Below, one piece after another: positions 7,922 through 16,720 of a stretch of DNA of 17,787 bases. Each line of letters opens with the position of its first letter. Position 1 is the first letter of the stretch. The stretch lies in assembly GCA_023248415.1 (NCBI GenBank), contig JAHFEP010000001.1, forward strand, positions 18,344 through 36,130, given 5' to 3'. Position numbers and translations under genes: made by a program. Under the pieces are notes generated by a model. The model was not told the DNA's origin. It saw only the letters and a list, made by a program, of their open reading frames with translations, and did no database searches. This DNA is from Nitrospirota bacterium (GTDB lineage: Bacteria > Nitrospirota > CAKKRA01 > 9FT-COMBO-42-15).

Positions 7922-10357
7922 TTAATGTATTGCAGTGCTGATCGTTGACAGCCTCTTTACCGCCCTCTTTGCAACAGGGGGTGTTATTTTTTCCTTAGGA
8001 GACCTTTTTCTCTTTAGCGCTGTTTTTAATACATCATCCATAGTCTCTACAAAGACAAAGTTCATATTCTTGCGCACATTCTTCGGCACATCCTCCAGGT
8101 CCTTTTCATTCCTCTTTGGCAATATCACTGTTTTAATGCCAGCCCTTCTTGCTGCAAGCGCCTTTTCTTTTAAGCCGCCGATTGGAAGCACCCTGCCTCT
8201 CAAGGTAATCTCTCCTGTCATTGCCACCTCTTTGTCAAGCGGCACTCCTGTGAATACTGATGCAATGGCAGAGGCCATTGTTATACCTGCGGAAGGGCCG
8301 TCCTTTGGTATCGCACCTGCAGGGACATGGATATGTATATCATATTTAGAAAAGGCTTCGTCCTTAATGTCAAGGCTCTTTGCCGCAGAACGGATATAGC
8401 TCAATGCAGCCTGGGCAGATTCTTTCATTACATCACCGAGGTGTCCAGTAAGTGTAAGGCTGCCTTTGCCCTTCATTATAGTTGCCTCAACATATATTAT
8501 ATCGCCGCCTGACTCAGTCCATGCAAGGCCGGTGGCTACACCAATATTATCCTTCTCCTGCTCCATCTCTGGCAGGAATTTCGGGACGCCAAGATATTTG
8601 TGGAGATTAGCAGGTGAAATCTGATAGCGCTTCACCTTCCCCTCAGCAATCATCTTCGCAACCTTTCTGAAAACATTTGCTATCTCCCTTTCAAGGTTCC
8701 TTACGCCTGCCTCCCTTGTGTATTGCGATATAAGCTGCTTTAATGCTGTGTCTGAGATAATTACATTCTTTTCAGTAATGCCGTGTTCTTCAAGCTGTTT
8801 TGGAATCAGAAAGTTTCTTGCAATCCCTGCCTTTTCCTCTTCTGTATAACCAGAAAGCTCAATAACCTCCATCCTGTCTTTTAAGGCTGCTGGGATAGGG
8901 TCAATGATATTTGCAGTTGTAATAAACATTACATCTGAAAGGTCAAATGGCACGCCAAGATAATGGTCGCTGAATGCATGATTCTGTTCCGGGTCTAAGA
9001 CCTCTAACAGCGCAGCAGACGGGTCACCCCTGTAATCAGCGCCTATCTTATCCACCTCATCTAACATAAACACAGGATTTCTGGAATCTGCCTGCTTAAT
9101 CCCCTGAATTATTCTGCCTGGCAAAGCGCCAACATAAGTTCTTCTGTGGCCCCTTATCTCTGCCTCATCCCTGATGCCTCCTAAGGATATGCGGACAAAT
9201 TCTCTGCCGATAGACCTTGCAATAGACCTTCCAAGCGATGTCTTGCCAACACCAGGGGGCCCGACAAAACAGAGTATGGGTCCCTTCATCTTTTCCTTTA
9301 ATTTTCTCACGCCAAGATATTCAAGTATTCTCTCCTTAACCTTTTCTAAATCATAGTGCTCTGCATTTAATACCTTTGCTGCTGCCTTGATATCAAGATT
9401 ATCCTTTGTGCTCCTGCTCCATGGAAGCTCAACAAGCCATTCAAGATATGTTCTGACTGTAGAGGCCTCGGCAGTATCAGGATGCATCCGCTCTAAACGT
9501 TTAAGCTGCTTCTCAGCCTCCTTTGCAACCTTTTCAGGCATCTTTGCCTCTTCTATACGCTTCTTAAACTCGCTTATCTCCTCTGCCCTGTCATCTACAT
9601 CGCCGAGTTCCTTCTGGATAGCCTTGAGCTGCTCCCTTAAGTAGTATTCCCTCTGTGTCTTATCAATCTCGCCCCTTGCCTCTGCCTGAATCTTCTGCTG
9701 CATGGAAAGGAGTTCAAGCTCTTTATTTAATATCTCGTTTACCTTCTTTAATCTTACCACAGGGCTTACAATCTCAAGCACCTCCTGTGCAGCCTCTACC
9801 TTTAATCCTAAATTTGATACAATAATATCTGCAAGCCTTCCAGGGTCATCTATATTTTCAACAACAACCATTATATCAGGGATGATTATCTTGCCGAGCG
9901 TAATCATCTTTTCCACTTGTTCCTTTATGGTGCGCATCAATGCCTCTATTTCTAATGTAACCTCAGGAACCTTTTCTTCTGTTATCCGTTCAATGTTCAC
10001 CTGATAGTACGGCTCTTTCTGGACATATCCCTGTATCTTTGCCTTTGCAATGCCCTGCACCAGTATCTTTATGCGGCCGTCTGGAAGCTTGAGCATCCTC
10101 ATTATCATCCCTACCGTGCCGATATCATATATGTCTTTGGGCTCAGGATTCTCTACATCCAATGATTTCTGGGCAACAAGAAATATCATCCTGTTTCCTG
10201 CAAGCGCATCTTCTATTGCCTTAATAGACATCTCGCGGCCTACAAATAACGGCAGCACCATATATGGAAATATAACTATATCCCTTACTGGCAAAAGAGG
10301 TAACTTGTTCGGTATTACAATCTGCTGCTCTTCTTCTGATTCAATTCGTTCTGTCAC
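7922..10357 (-). CDS. lon: ATP-dependent Lon protease (La)
   Basis: Lon unfolds and degrades misfolded and regulatory proteins in the cytoplasm as a hexameric AAA+ serine protease. The 811 residues have the family order: N-terminal substrate domain (about 16-210, opening LPLLPVRDIVIFP), coiled region (about 215-320), AAA+ module with Walker A GPPGVGKT (366-373, K372) and Walker B FMLDEVDK (430-437), and an S16 protease domain with catalytic S689 in KDGPSAGITM and K732 in GGLKEKA. S689 and K732 are 43 residues apart, as in E. coli (S679/K722). A basic tail of about 30 residues follows the protease domain. The start is GTG 10357, fixed by a perfect Shine-Dalgarno 4 bases upstream. It overlaps the hsp20 stop as GTGA. 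Confidence 0.98.
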   Translation of the reverse strand: MTERIESEEEQQIVIPNKLPLLPVRDIVIFPYMVLPLFVGREMSIKAIEDALAGNRMIFLVAQKSLDVENPEPKDIYDIGTVGMIMRMLKLPDGRIKILVQGIAKAKIQGYVQKEPYYQVNIERITEEKVPEVTLEIEALMRTIKEQVEKMITLGKIIIPDIMVVVENIDDPGRLADIIVSNLGLKVEAAQEVLEIVSPVVRLKKVNEILNKELELLSMQQKIQAEARGEIDKTQREYYLREQLKAIQKELGDVDDRAEEISEFKKRIEEAKMPEKVAKEAEKQLKRLERMHPDTAEASTVRTYLEWLVELPWSRSTKDNLDIKAAAKVLNAEHYDLEKVKERILEYLGVRKLKEKMKGPILCFVGPPGVGKTSLGRSIARSIGREFVRISLGGIRDEAEIRGHRRTYVGALPGRIIQGIKQADSRNPVFMLDEVDKIGADYRGDPSAALLEVLDPEQNHAFSDHYLGVPFDLSDVMFITTANIIDPIPAALKDRMEVIELSGYTEEEKAGIARNFLIPKQLEEHGITEKNVIISDTALKQLISQYTREAGVRNLEREIANVFRKVAKMIAEGKVKRYQISPANLHKYLGVPKFLPEMEQEKDNIGVATGLAWTESGGDIIYVEATIMKGKGSLTLTGHLGDVMKESAQAALSYIRSAAKSLDIKDEAFSKYDIHIHVPAGAIPKDGPSAGITMASAIASVFTGVPLDKEVAMTGEITLRGRVLPIGGLKEKALAARRAGIKTVILPKRNEKDLEDVPKNVRKNMNFVFVETMDDVLKTALKRKRSPKEKITPPVAKRAVKRLSTISTAIH

Positions 10358-10800
10358 TTTGCACCTCCTTCAATCTCAATTTTGATTTCTCGTTCTCTCT
10401 TTTCTTCAATCTTTGGAAGCATTACTGTTAATACGCCATTTTCATATCTTGCCTTTGCAGCAAACGGATTTATTGGCAATGGCAGCCTCACTATCCTCTT
10501 GAAATTCTCAAATGCCCTTTCCATACATATAAAATTAAATTTCTCCTCCTCTATCCTGTCTCTCTTAATACCTTCAATAACAGCGGTATTGCCGCAAAGC
10601 TTGATATTCACATCTTTTTTGTCAATTCCTGGCAGATCAACTTTTATTATAAAGTCATTTATTGTTTCAAAAAAATCAAGCAAAGGAAATGCGGTTTCAT
10701 CAGGCAGCCTGTGCAAAAATCCTTCGTCACCCTGCTGCTTAACTATTGTCTCAGTAATAATATTGAATTGATGCAAACGTCCTTTTGGCAATGCAACCAT
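10354..10800 (-). CDS. Small heat shock protein, Hsp20/alpha-crystallin family
   Basis: Small heat shock proteins form oligomers that hold unfolding proteins in a refoldable state without using ATP. The 148 residues contain an alpha-crystallin domain at about 39-130, from PLLDFFETINDFIIKVDLPG to the signature AKARYENGVLTVMLPK (115-130). A C-terminal I-x-I motif (IKIEI, 139-143) is used by the family to join dimers into oligomers. A short N-terminal arm of about 38 residues precedes the domain. Only a weak AGG ribosome site precedes ATG 10800, and galU ends 6 bases upstream, so it is probably read from the galU transcript. No CIRCE element was noticed. Its stop overlaps the lon start by 4 bases, suggesting joint production of holdase and protease. 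Confidence 0.95.
   Translation of the reverse strand: MVALPKGRLHQFNIITETIVKQQGDEGFLHRLPDETAFPLLDFFETINDFIIKVDLPGIDKKDVNIKLCGNTAVIEGIKRDRIEEEKFNFICMERAFENFKRIVRLPLPINPFAAKARYENGVLTVMLPKIEEKREREIKIEIEGGAK
10362..10370 (-). promoter_or_regulatory. Shine-Dalgarno that decides the GTG start of lon
   Basis: On the minus strand AAGGAGGTG is followed by CAAA and then GTG. The site is embedded in the last codons of hsp20 (EGGAK), so lon translation is probably coupled to hsp20. Confidence 0.85.
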
Positions 10801-10806
10801 AGTAAC

Positions 10807-11676
10807 CTAATTAAACTTTAATTTTTTAAGATAATCCCTGAATGCCCTGCCAAGTTCGGGATTCCTAAGACCAAATTCAACTGTAGCCTTTAAAAACCCG
10901 AGTTTATCGCCGGCATCATAACGATTACCTTTGATTTTATATCCGTATATCTGCTGCGAAGAAAGAAGGTTCTTAAGACCATCAGTAAGCTGAAGCTCGC
11001 CAAGTTTTCCTGGCGTTGTATGTTCCAAAACATCAAATATCTCAGGCTCAAGTATGTATCTGCCTATAATAGCCAGATTTGACGGCGCCTCTTTTGGCTT
11101 TGGTTTTTCTATTAAATCAAGCACCCTGAAAACACCGTCCTCCATCCTCTCCGGCTTTATAACACCGTAATGCTGGGTCTTATCCTTTGGCACCTCTTCT
11201 ATGCCTAATATACTTGTTCCATATTTTTTATAAATTTTTATCATCTGTGCCAAAGCAGGCACCTTAGAATCTATTATATCATCACCGAGCAAAACTGCAA
11301 AGGGCTCATCTCCAACAAGCTGTTTTGCGCAAAGGATTGCATGGCCAAGACCCAGAGGCTCCTTCTGCCTTACATAGCTGAAGTTTACAAGATTTGATAT
11401 CCGCTGCACCTCTTCAAGGAGCTTTGTTTTCCCCTTTTCCCTCAGATTATGCTCAAGCTCAAAGGAGACATCAAAATGATCCTCTATAGCATGTTTGCCC
11501 CTGCCTGTTACTATTATTATATCCTCAATACCTGAATCAACTGCCTCCTCTACTACATATTGTATCAAAGGCTTATCAACAAGCGGAAGCATCTCTTTAG
11601 GAGACGCCTTGGTAGCAGGCAAAAATCTTGTCCCAAGCCCTGCTGCAGGAAACACTGCTTTTCTGATCCTTTTCAT
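10807..11676 (-). CDS. galU: UTP--glucose-1-phosphate uridylyltransferase
   Basis: GalU makes UDP-glucose from UTP and glucose-1-phosphate, the donor for many polysaccharides. The 289 residues show the nucleotide-binding loop GLGTRFLPATK (13-23), metal/nucleotide LGDD (130-133), EKPKP (190-194), GELQLTD (226-232) and the sugar-binding GNRYDAGDK (250-258). The start is ATG 11676, where the conserved KRIRKAVFPAAG begins. An in-frame TTG at 11715 would add 13 residues not typical of the family, and that stretch is better read as promoter. No Shine-Dalgarno precedes ATG 11676. The gene directly follows the sugar transferase of the polysaccharide locus, which supports a role in supplying its sugar nucleotides. 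Confidence 0.96.
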   Translation of the reverse strand: MKRIRKAVFPAAGLGTRFLPATKASPKEMLPLVDKPLIQYVVEEAVDSGIEDIIIVTGRGKHAIEDHFDVSFELEHNLREKGKTKLLEEVQRISNLVNFSYVRQKEPLGLGHAILCAKQLVGDEPFAVLLGDDIIDSKVPALAQMIKIYKKYGTSILGIEEVPKDKTQHYGVIKPERMEDGVFRVLDLIEKPKPKEAPSNLAIIGRYILEPEIFDVLEHTTPGKLGELQLTDGLKNLLSSQQIYGYKIKGNRYDAGDKLGFLKATVEFGLRNPELGRAFRDYLKKLKFN

Positions 11677-11688
11677 ATTATATATAAT

Positions 11689-11715
11689 ATTATAAGAGAG
11701 GCTGGAAAAAGTCAA
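11689..11715 (-). promoter_or_regulatory. Candidate sigma-70-type promoter of galU
   Basis: On the minus strand TTGACT (11710-11715) and TATAAT (11689-11694) are separated by 15 bases; a shifted -10, TAATAT, would give 17. Transcription would begin around 11680-11684, only a few bases before ATG 11676, which fits the lack of a Shine-Dalgarno for galU. The short spacer and general AT-richness lower confidence. Confidence 0.5.
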
Positions 11716-11718
11716 TCT

Positions 11719-13116
11719 CTATCTTGAACCCCTGCCTAATAAAACTACCCTTGCAGTTTCAAATATGATGGTAAGGTCTAACAAAAATGACATGTTCTTG
11801 ATATAGTAAAGGTCATATTGGAGTTTTTCAAGGGCATCCTCAACTGATGCGCCATAAGGATATCTTATCTGCGCCCAGCCTGTTACCCCTGGCCTAACTG
11901 ATTCTCTGAGACCATAGTATGGCACCTTTTCCTTTAATTGCTCAACAAAAAACGGCCTCTCAGGCCTGGGGCCTACAAAACTCATATCGCCTTTTAAAAC
12001 ATTTATCAATTGAGGCAGCTCATCAACCCTTATCTTTCTTATAATTCTTCCTATCCTTGTAACCCTGTCATCTTCTTCCTTTGCCCACACAGGTCCGCTC
12101 TTTGACTCTGCATCCTCCCTCATAGAACGGAATTTTAAGAGCACAAATATCTCTCCATCATAACCAAGCCTATCCTGTTTAAAAAAGACAGGGCCTCTTG
12201 TGTCAAGTTTAATAAGAAGTGCGGTAATGGCCATTACAGGAAACGCTGTTATTAATAACATAAAAGAGGCGGCGATATCCAGTAATCTTTTAGTTGTTAA
12301 TGAAAGCCGTGACTTACTAAACCCATCGGAAAAGATTAGCCAGCTCGGTTTCAGACTCTCAATCCGTATCTTTCCATTAATCCCTTCGTAAAAGGTTGTA
12401 TCATCCTCTATCTTAACCCCTCTGAGCCTGCATCTAAGAAGCATATCCACCGGGAGCCTTCCCCTCCGCTCTGAAACGGCAACAATAACTTTACTGATAT
12501 TATCCCTCTCTATAATCTCGCACATCTGATTATATTTCCCCAAGACCTTTGGATTTACAAGGCTTGTGCCTACCTTTATTGAGTCATCTACACTAATAAA
12601 CCCTGCTATATCATATCCAACCTTCTCTTTATTGAGAATCCTTTTTGCTATATCCTTTGCAGTATCCCCTGTTCCTAAAATTAATATCCTCTCATCAAAG
12701 GCATTTATATTGATTATCCATGAATAGAAAAGACGCCACAAAATAATGATAATCGTCAAGAATATAATGCTTATAAGAAATATCCCGCGGCCAATTATCA
12801 AATCTGGAATAGCATAGTAGATAATGGAAAGGATAACAGCAGCAACGCCGAGCGCCTGTAATGACCTTATTATAGTCTCCTGCTTAGTCCTTATAATGTT
12901 TGTATTATACAGGTCGTTGTAGTAAAGGCTTAATTGGCATATAAAAGTGATAAGAACAATTTTAGGAATAACAGCATTATAATTTATCAGCCCATATTTA
13001 GATATTTTATAACGGATATATGTTGCCAATAACACAAAGCAAAAGATCAAAATACTCTCAATAAAGAAAAAGAGTATATCTTTAATAGATAAATATCTGT
13101 TAAATATCTTAATCAT
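11719..13116 (-). CDS. Polyprenyl-phosphate sugar phosphotransferase (exopolysaccharide initiating enzyme)
   Basis: This enzyme moves a sugar-1-phosphate from a nucleotide sugar to undecaprenyl phosphate on the inner face of the cytoplasmic membrane, the first step of repeat-unit assembly. The 465 residues show four N-terminal membrane segments (about 13-33, 46-65, 87-107, 111-132). A Rossmann-like domain follows, with ILILGTGDTA (144-153). A fifth hydrophobic segment (about 281-303) precedes the C-terminal sugar transferase domain, which has KFRSM (328-332), the catalytic acidic pair D365-E366 in VDELPQL, GPRPERP (382-388), RPGVTGWAQI (408-417) and YDLYYIKN (434-441). It resembles the long WbaP/EpsB-type enzymes, including those of PEP-CTERM/exosortase loci. 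The substrate sugar cannot be read from sequence. ATG 13116 has no Shine-Dalgarno and lies 3 bases after the kinase stop. Confidence 0.95.
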   Translation of the reverse strand: MIKIFNRYLSIKDILFFFIESILIFCFVLLATYIRYKISKYGLINYNAVIPKIVLITFICQLSLYYNDLYNTNIIRTKQETIIRSLQALGVAAVILSIIYYAIPDLIIGRGIFLISIIFLTIIIILWRLFYSWIININAFDERILILGTGDTAKDIAKRILNKEKVGYDIAGFISVDDSIKVGTSLVNPKVLGKYNQMCEIIERDNISKVIVAVSERRGRLPVDMLLRCRLRGVKIEDDTTFYEGINGKIRIESLKPSWLIFSDGFSKSRLSLTTKRLLDIAASFMLLITAFPVMAITALLIKLDTRGPVFFKQDRLGYDGEIFVLLKFRSMREDAESKSGPVWAKEEDDRVTRIGRIIRKIRVDELPQLINVLKGDMSFVGPRPERPFFVEQLKEKVPYYGLRESVRPGVTGWAQIRYPYGASVEDALEKLQYDLYYIKNMSFLLDLTIIFETARVVLLGRGSR

Positions 13117-13119
13117 AAT

Positions 13120-13848
13120 TTAATAATAGAATTTAGATAATCTCTTCTTTGAATCATTAAGCACAACACCAAGAACATTTTCCTTATTAAGGCTCTTTAA
13201 AGCCTCAATTACCATATCCTTAGGTGTCCTCTCTGCCCTGACCACTAATAATATACCATCCACTATATCGCCTATGATGTTCATATCAGCAAAAGGGATA
13301 ATTGGCGGTGAATCAATAATGATATAATCAAACCTCTTTCTTAACTTCTCAATTATCTCCTTAAATAAAGCCGTTGCTACCAGATCAGAAGGACTCTCAA
13401 CAGGCCCGCCAGCAAGCAAAAGGCTAAGGTTCTTTATCTTAGAATGTATCACAGCAGTTTCAATATCAACCTTATTTGATAATATATCAACCAAACCATA
13501 TTCAGACTTGCAGTTAAAAAAGGTATGAATAGACGGTTTCCTCATATCGCCGTCAATAAGGAGCACCTTCTTTTTTGTATCCTCTGCCATAACAATGGCC
13601 AAATTAACAGATGTTAAGCTTTTACCTTCTCCTTTCCTTGTACTGGTTACAGCAAAAACATTGCTGGCATGGTTGCCGTTTAAACCACTAAGCCTTGAGC
13701 GTAAAAGCCTGTACTGCTCAGTTATTATTGTCTGAACATTCCCTGATAGCAGCGCCTTCTCAACTGGAGGTATTACATCCTTTTTAAAGGCATCTTGCAA
13801 ATTCTCTACCTTTTCTTTGACTCTTTCTATGACTCTTTTTATTACCAT
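13120..13848 (-). CDS. BY-type tyrosine kinase of polysaccharide export (CpsD/CapB/Wzc C-terminal type)
   Basis: These kinases autophosphorylate tyrosines and, with the chain-length protein, control assembly and export of exopolysaccharide. The 242 residues carry EQYRLLRSRL (44-53, the oligomerisation ExxRxxR type motif), Walker A TSTRKGEGKS (68-77, K76), Walker A' VLLIDGDMRKP (95-105) and Walker B YIIIDSPP (175-182). There is no membrane segment: the protein is the cytoplasmic half of a Wzc-like enzyme made as a separate chain. The C-terminal tyrosine cluster is very short, ending KFYY with only Y241 and Y242. ATG 13848 overlaps the stop of the chain-length gene (TAATG) and has a GAGGGG ribosome site. 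Confidence 0.95.
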   Translation of the reverse strand: MVIKRVIERVKEKVENLQDAFKKDVIPPVEKALLSGNVQTIITEQYRLLRSRLSGLNGNHASNVFAVTSTRKGEGKSLTSVNLAIVMAEDTKKKVLLIDGDMRKPSIHTFFNCKSEYGLVDILSNKVDIETAVIHSKIKNLSLLLAGGPVESPSDLVATALFKEIIEKLRKRFDYIIIDSPPIIPFADMNIIGDIVDGILLVVRAERTPKDMVIEALKSLNKENVLGVVLNDSKKRLSKFYY

Positions 13849-15299
13849 TATCCCCTCTTGTAAAATGTATGTATAAATCCTTTAAAACCCCCTGCATTCT
13901 CGCTAAACAGAGAAAAATCGGGTATAGTTGCAAGCACAGGAAGGCCTATTGCATCCTCAACCTCTGAGGGTTTTCTAAAGCCTGTAATAATAAAATCTAA
14001 TAAAAAGGCTAATCCGAATGCTGTACCACCACCAAGTAAAATAGCAACTAACAGAATCATCTTCTTATCAGGCCAATAAGGAATCTGAGGAAGGTTTGCA
14101 GGGTCTACTATCCTGAATCTTTCTCCCTTTTGCCTCTTTTCAAGGTTTTCAGACAACTGCGCCTCAAGCTTTCTATTCAATAACGAATTGTAATTTGCCT
14201 TTAGATTATCATAGTCTCTGCTTAATGTTATCAACTGCTGCTCCCTTGCAGGTATGCTCTCTACACGCTGCTGATAGAGCTTTGTTTGCTCCAAGATACC
14301 CTTCTGTCTCTCCTTTAAGGTTGCTATCTCAAATTCAATATTATTAAAATGGTTGAGCATATTCTGATAAAGAGGGTCTGTATTAAGCCTTGCCCTCGGC
14401 TCGTCTTTTTTTGATTCCGTCTCATTCTTGAGTTTTTCCTCAATTTCTGTTATTTCCCTTTTTAAACGAGGGATATCAGGATACTTATCAGAATACCTTG
14501 ACTGAAGGTCAGTAAGCTGTGTCCTTAGAGCATCTAATCTGTTTTGTAATGGGTTTGCCTCCACCAGCCTTTCCAATTCTCTCTTTCTATCTTCTATCTG
14601 CCTCTGAACTATAACCATCCTGTCCTCTGCTGACCGTAAAGCCTCCGTTGTTGTCTGAAGCTCCAGTTGAAATCTGGTTAATGACGCCAGATTCGCCTGC
14701 ATCTGCTCTGGAAGTTCACCAACATATTTAGTCTTATACTCTTTAAGTGCGTTCTCCTTTGCCTCTAATTTTCCCTTTATCAATTTTAACTCATTTTCAA
14801 GAAACTCTGATGTCCCTGCTGCCTGCTGCTCCCTTACCTTAAGGTTTTCCTCAATAAAGATGGAGGCAATCATATTTACAGCATTCATCGCCATTTCAGG
14901 GTCTTTTCCCTTAAATGATAATGTAAAGGCATTGGTTCCCCTTACCTGAATTTCTATATTACTACGCATTGTATCTACTTTTGACTCCATTGGCATCTTT
15001 GATGAGCCATACACATTTAAAGCATTAACTACCTTTTCAAGAAGGCTCCTGCTTGTTATCTGCTGAGAGATAGTCTGCAATCGCTCTTCTATCCTTGTGC
15101 CTACTGTCGGCCTGACATACTCAAGAGATATCTGCTGCTGTTCAATAATTATGAGCGTTGTAGAACGATATGCCTTAGGCAACCTCAAGCCAATAAGATA
15201 GACTATCGGCGGAATAACCAAGAGCATAATGATTATGAGCCTCCACCTTCGCAACAAAATATCTATATAATCCTTTATGGTAAATTGACTACTCTGCAT
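13848..15299 (-). CDS. Polysaccharide chain-length determinant (Wzc/GumC-type PCP, kinase-less)
   Basis: This inner-membrane protein spans the periplasm and links polymerisation to export. The 483 residues have a Wzz domain with membrane segment 1 at about 21-38, and a long periplasmic part rich in coiled coil (about 145-300 and 315-385). A GNVR-like region around 349-405 leads to the proline-rich IVDPANLPQIPYWP. Membrane segment 2 is at about 413-437, and the short cytosolic tail (RKPSEVEDAIGLPVLATIP) normally leads into the kinase, which here is the next gene. Start: ATG 15299 has AGGAG 9 bases upstream. The in-frame ATG 15308 sits directly against the same AGGAG, so 15299 is preferred. It overlaps the end of the upstream beta-barrel gene by 11 bases. 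Confidence 0.94.
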   Translation of the reverse strand: MQSSQFTIKDYIDILLRRWRLIIIMLLVIPPIVYLIGLRLPKAYRSTTLIIIEQQQISLEYVRPTVGTRIEERLQTISQQITSRSLLEKVVNALNVYGSSKMPMESKVDTMRSNIEIQVRGTNAFTLSFKGKDPEMAMNAVNMIASIFIEENLKVREQQAAGTSEFLENELKLIKGKLEAKENALKEYKTKYVGELPEQMQANLASLTRFQLELQTTTEALRSAEDRMVIVQRQIEDRKRELERLVEANPLQNRLDALRTQLTDLQSRYSDKYPDIPRLKREITEIEEKLKNETESKKDEPRARLNTDPLYQNMLNHFNNIEFEIATLKERQKGILEQTKLYQQRVESIPAREQQLITLSRDYDNLKANYNSLLNRKLEAQLSENLEKRQKGERFRIVDPANLPQIPYWPDKKMILLVAILLGGGTAFGLAFLLDFIITGFRKPSEVEDAIGLPVLATIPDFSLFSENAGGFKGFIHTFYKRG

Positions 15300-16701
15300 C
15301 CCTCTCATCTCCTCTTCTTATTATTTCTGTTCTACCAGCAGTGCTATGCCTATAGCTTATTGTAACTCTGGCAAGATAAGAATTTTCTACATAATGCAAT
15401 CCTAAAATATTAGAATTTCTTGCAGTATGATTATATTCAAGAGAAAGAAGAAGCCAGTCTGCTGCGCGATAACTTATTCCCCCTCCTGCATTCCATATAT
15501 GATCCCTCCTGCTGTTAGGGGAATCAGGATATCTATTAACCATATAATAACCATGGCCTGAAAGCATCAAAAGGTCTCTTATAAGATGATAGGTCATATC
15601 TCCGTTCAACCGCCAATAATTATAGTATTCAAGTCTCTCTGGATTAATGTAGTTAGCGCCATAGCCGCCTTCATACGCTGCCATGCCTAAAAGGGTAGGA
15701 TAAGTATATCTTATCCCTGCCCTATATATCAGGCCATTCTCCCATTTATCATCTTCTATCCCTCTCTCCCTTAAATATTGCTCCCTTCCTAATACCTCCC
15801 TGAGAAATAACCCTATCCTTCCATCTGCGATAAGAAAACGGCTGATGCTGTATGTAGACTCAATTGCTGCATCATGAACATGATAGTCTATCGGCAGGCT
15901 GCCTAATGGCTCATCATAATGCGATTCTATATAGCCATAATTTAACCCTGTTGAAAACCTCGGCGTAAAATGGTGAGTAAACCTGCCCCTCACCTCATCT
16001 TCATAAAGATCATCCCTGCTTACCTGGCCAGGGTCGTTCAGTCTTTTATAATCAACAATAGAATGCCTGTAATTCACTTCACCAACATTTCTAATATTAA
16101 AGTTATGTGTAATACGGCCAGTAAAGTCATGCCTCTTATTATCATCTACTATGTTATTGAAATAATCCATTATTGTAAGAAGATAACCAGCAGAGACCTC
16201 TCTTCCATCGCCATAACGGTAAATCAATTCCCCGCCGCCAATATTTCTAATATACTCTATCCTTCGCTCTTCTCTTGTAAGCGTCTCATCTAATATAGTA
16301 ATTTCTTCATCTTTTATTATTTCATCCCTTAATAAGACGCTAAAATCCCTAAAAACATTATATCTAAAAATACCGTTTCCCCTCTGGTTGAAATATTCAA
16401 ACCTGTTATCCTCTCTTTCTATAAAATAGCCTCTGCTATTCAGATTATAGTCTAAGTCCAAAGTAGCATCCCTTGTAATCAGGGATAAAAGTATGCCAGG
16501 GGATACCGTTACTAATAAGGCATCATCCTTGAATTTTCCAGCATTATAGTCTTTTTCCCTATTATAGTAATTGTCAGAATACCTCCCCTCTATTGATAAA
16601 CGGGGGACTACTGTGTAATCAATCCTTGCATCTGCTATTACTGGAAAAAAGATAAATGCTGCTAAAACCGCAATCCAATATTTCACTATTTTAGATATCA
16701 A
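15289..16701 (-). CDS. Predicted outer-membrane beta-barrel protein of the exopolysaccharide locus
   Basis: The 470-residue product begins with a signal-peptide-like segment (KYWIAVLAAFIFFPVIADA, about 7-25). The rest is a succession of about 18-20 amphipathic strands of 10-16 residues with alternating polar and hydrophobic/aromatic positions, broken by charged loops and turns. Examples are LDLDYNLNSRGYFIER, STGLNYGYIESHYDE and LARVTISYRH near the end. This resembles the BBP2_2 (putative beta-barrel porin 2) type found next to OPX and PCP genes. A tail of about 15 charged residues follows the last strand, so the barrel does not end on a terminal aromatic residue. The start is TTG 16701; an in-frame GTG at 16686 would also leave a signal peptide. 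The likely role (inference) is the outer-membrane exit channel for the polymer made by this locus. Confidence 0.8.
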   Translation of the reverse strand: MISKIVKYWIAVLAAFIFFPVIADARIDYTVVPRLSIEGRYSDNYYNREKDYNAGKFKDDALLVTVSPGILLSLITRDATLDLDYNLNSRGYFIEREDNRFEYFNQRGNGIFRYNVFRDFSVLLRDEIIKDEEITILDETLTREERRIEYIRNIGGGELIYRYGDGREVSAGYLLTIMDYFNNIVDDNKRHDFTGRITHNFNIRNVGEVNYRHSIVDYKRLNDPGQVSRDDLYEDEVRGRFTHHFTPRFSTGLNYGYIESHYDEPLGSLPIDYHVHDAAIESTYSISRFLIADGRIGLFLREVLGREQYLRERGIEDDKWENGLIYRAGIRYTYPTLLGMAAYEGGYGANYINPERLEYYNYWRLNGDMTYHLIRDLLMLSGHGYYMVNRYPDSPNSRRDHIWNAGGGISYRAADWLLLSLEYNHTARNSNILGLHYVENSYLARVTISYRHSTAGRTEIIRRGDERDAE

Positions 16702-16720
16702 TACTCTGCTCTACCTTTCC

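Noticed and set aside
7935..8399. Plus-strand open frame of 154 codons opposite lon
   Set aside because: It is antisense to the conserved Lon protease domain and has no recognisable domain or ribosome site; treated as a shadow frame.
10801..10900. Heat-shock (sigma-32 or CIRCE) promoter before hsp20
   Set aside because: TTGGCA is present on the minus strand, but no -10 box at suitable spacing and no CIRCE inverted repeat could be found.
11677..11715. Longer galU start at TTG 11715
   Set aside because: It would add 13 residues absent from the usual GalU start, and the same bases read as a -35/-10 pair; ATG 11676 begins the conserved domain.
15300..15308. Upstream ATG 15308 for the chain-length protein
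   Set aside because: The AGGAG touches this ATG directly, leaving no spacing, whereas ATG 15299 has a normal 9-base spacing. The choice is likely but not certain.
15970..16293. Plus-strand open frame of 107 codons opposite the beta-barrel gene
   Set aside because: It is antisense to a gene with a clear signal peptide and strand pattern and has no motif of its own.
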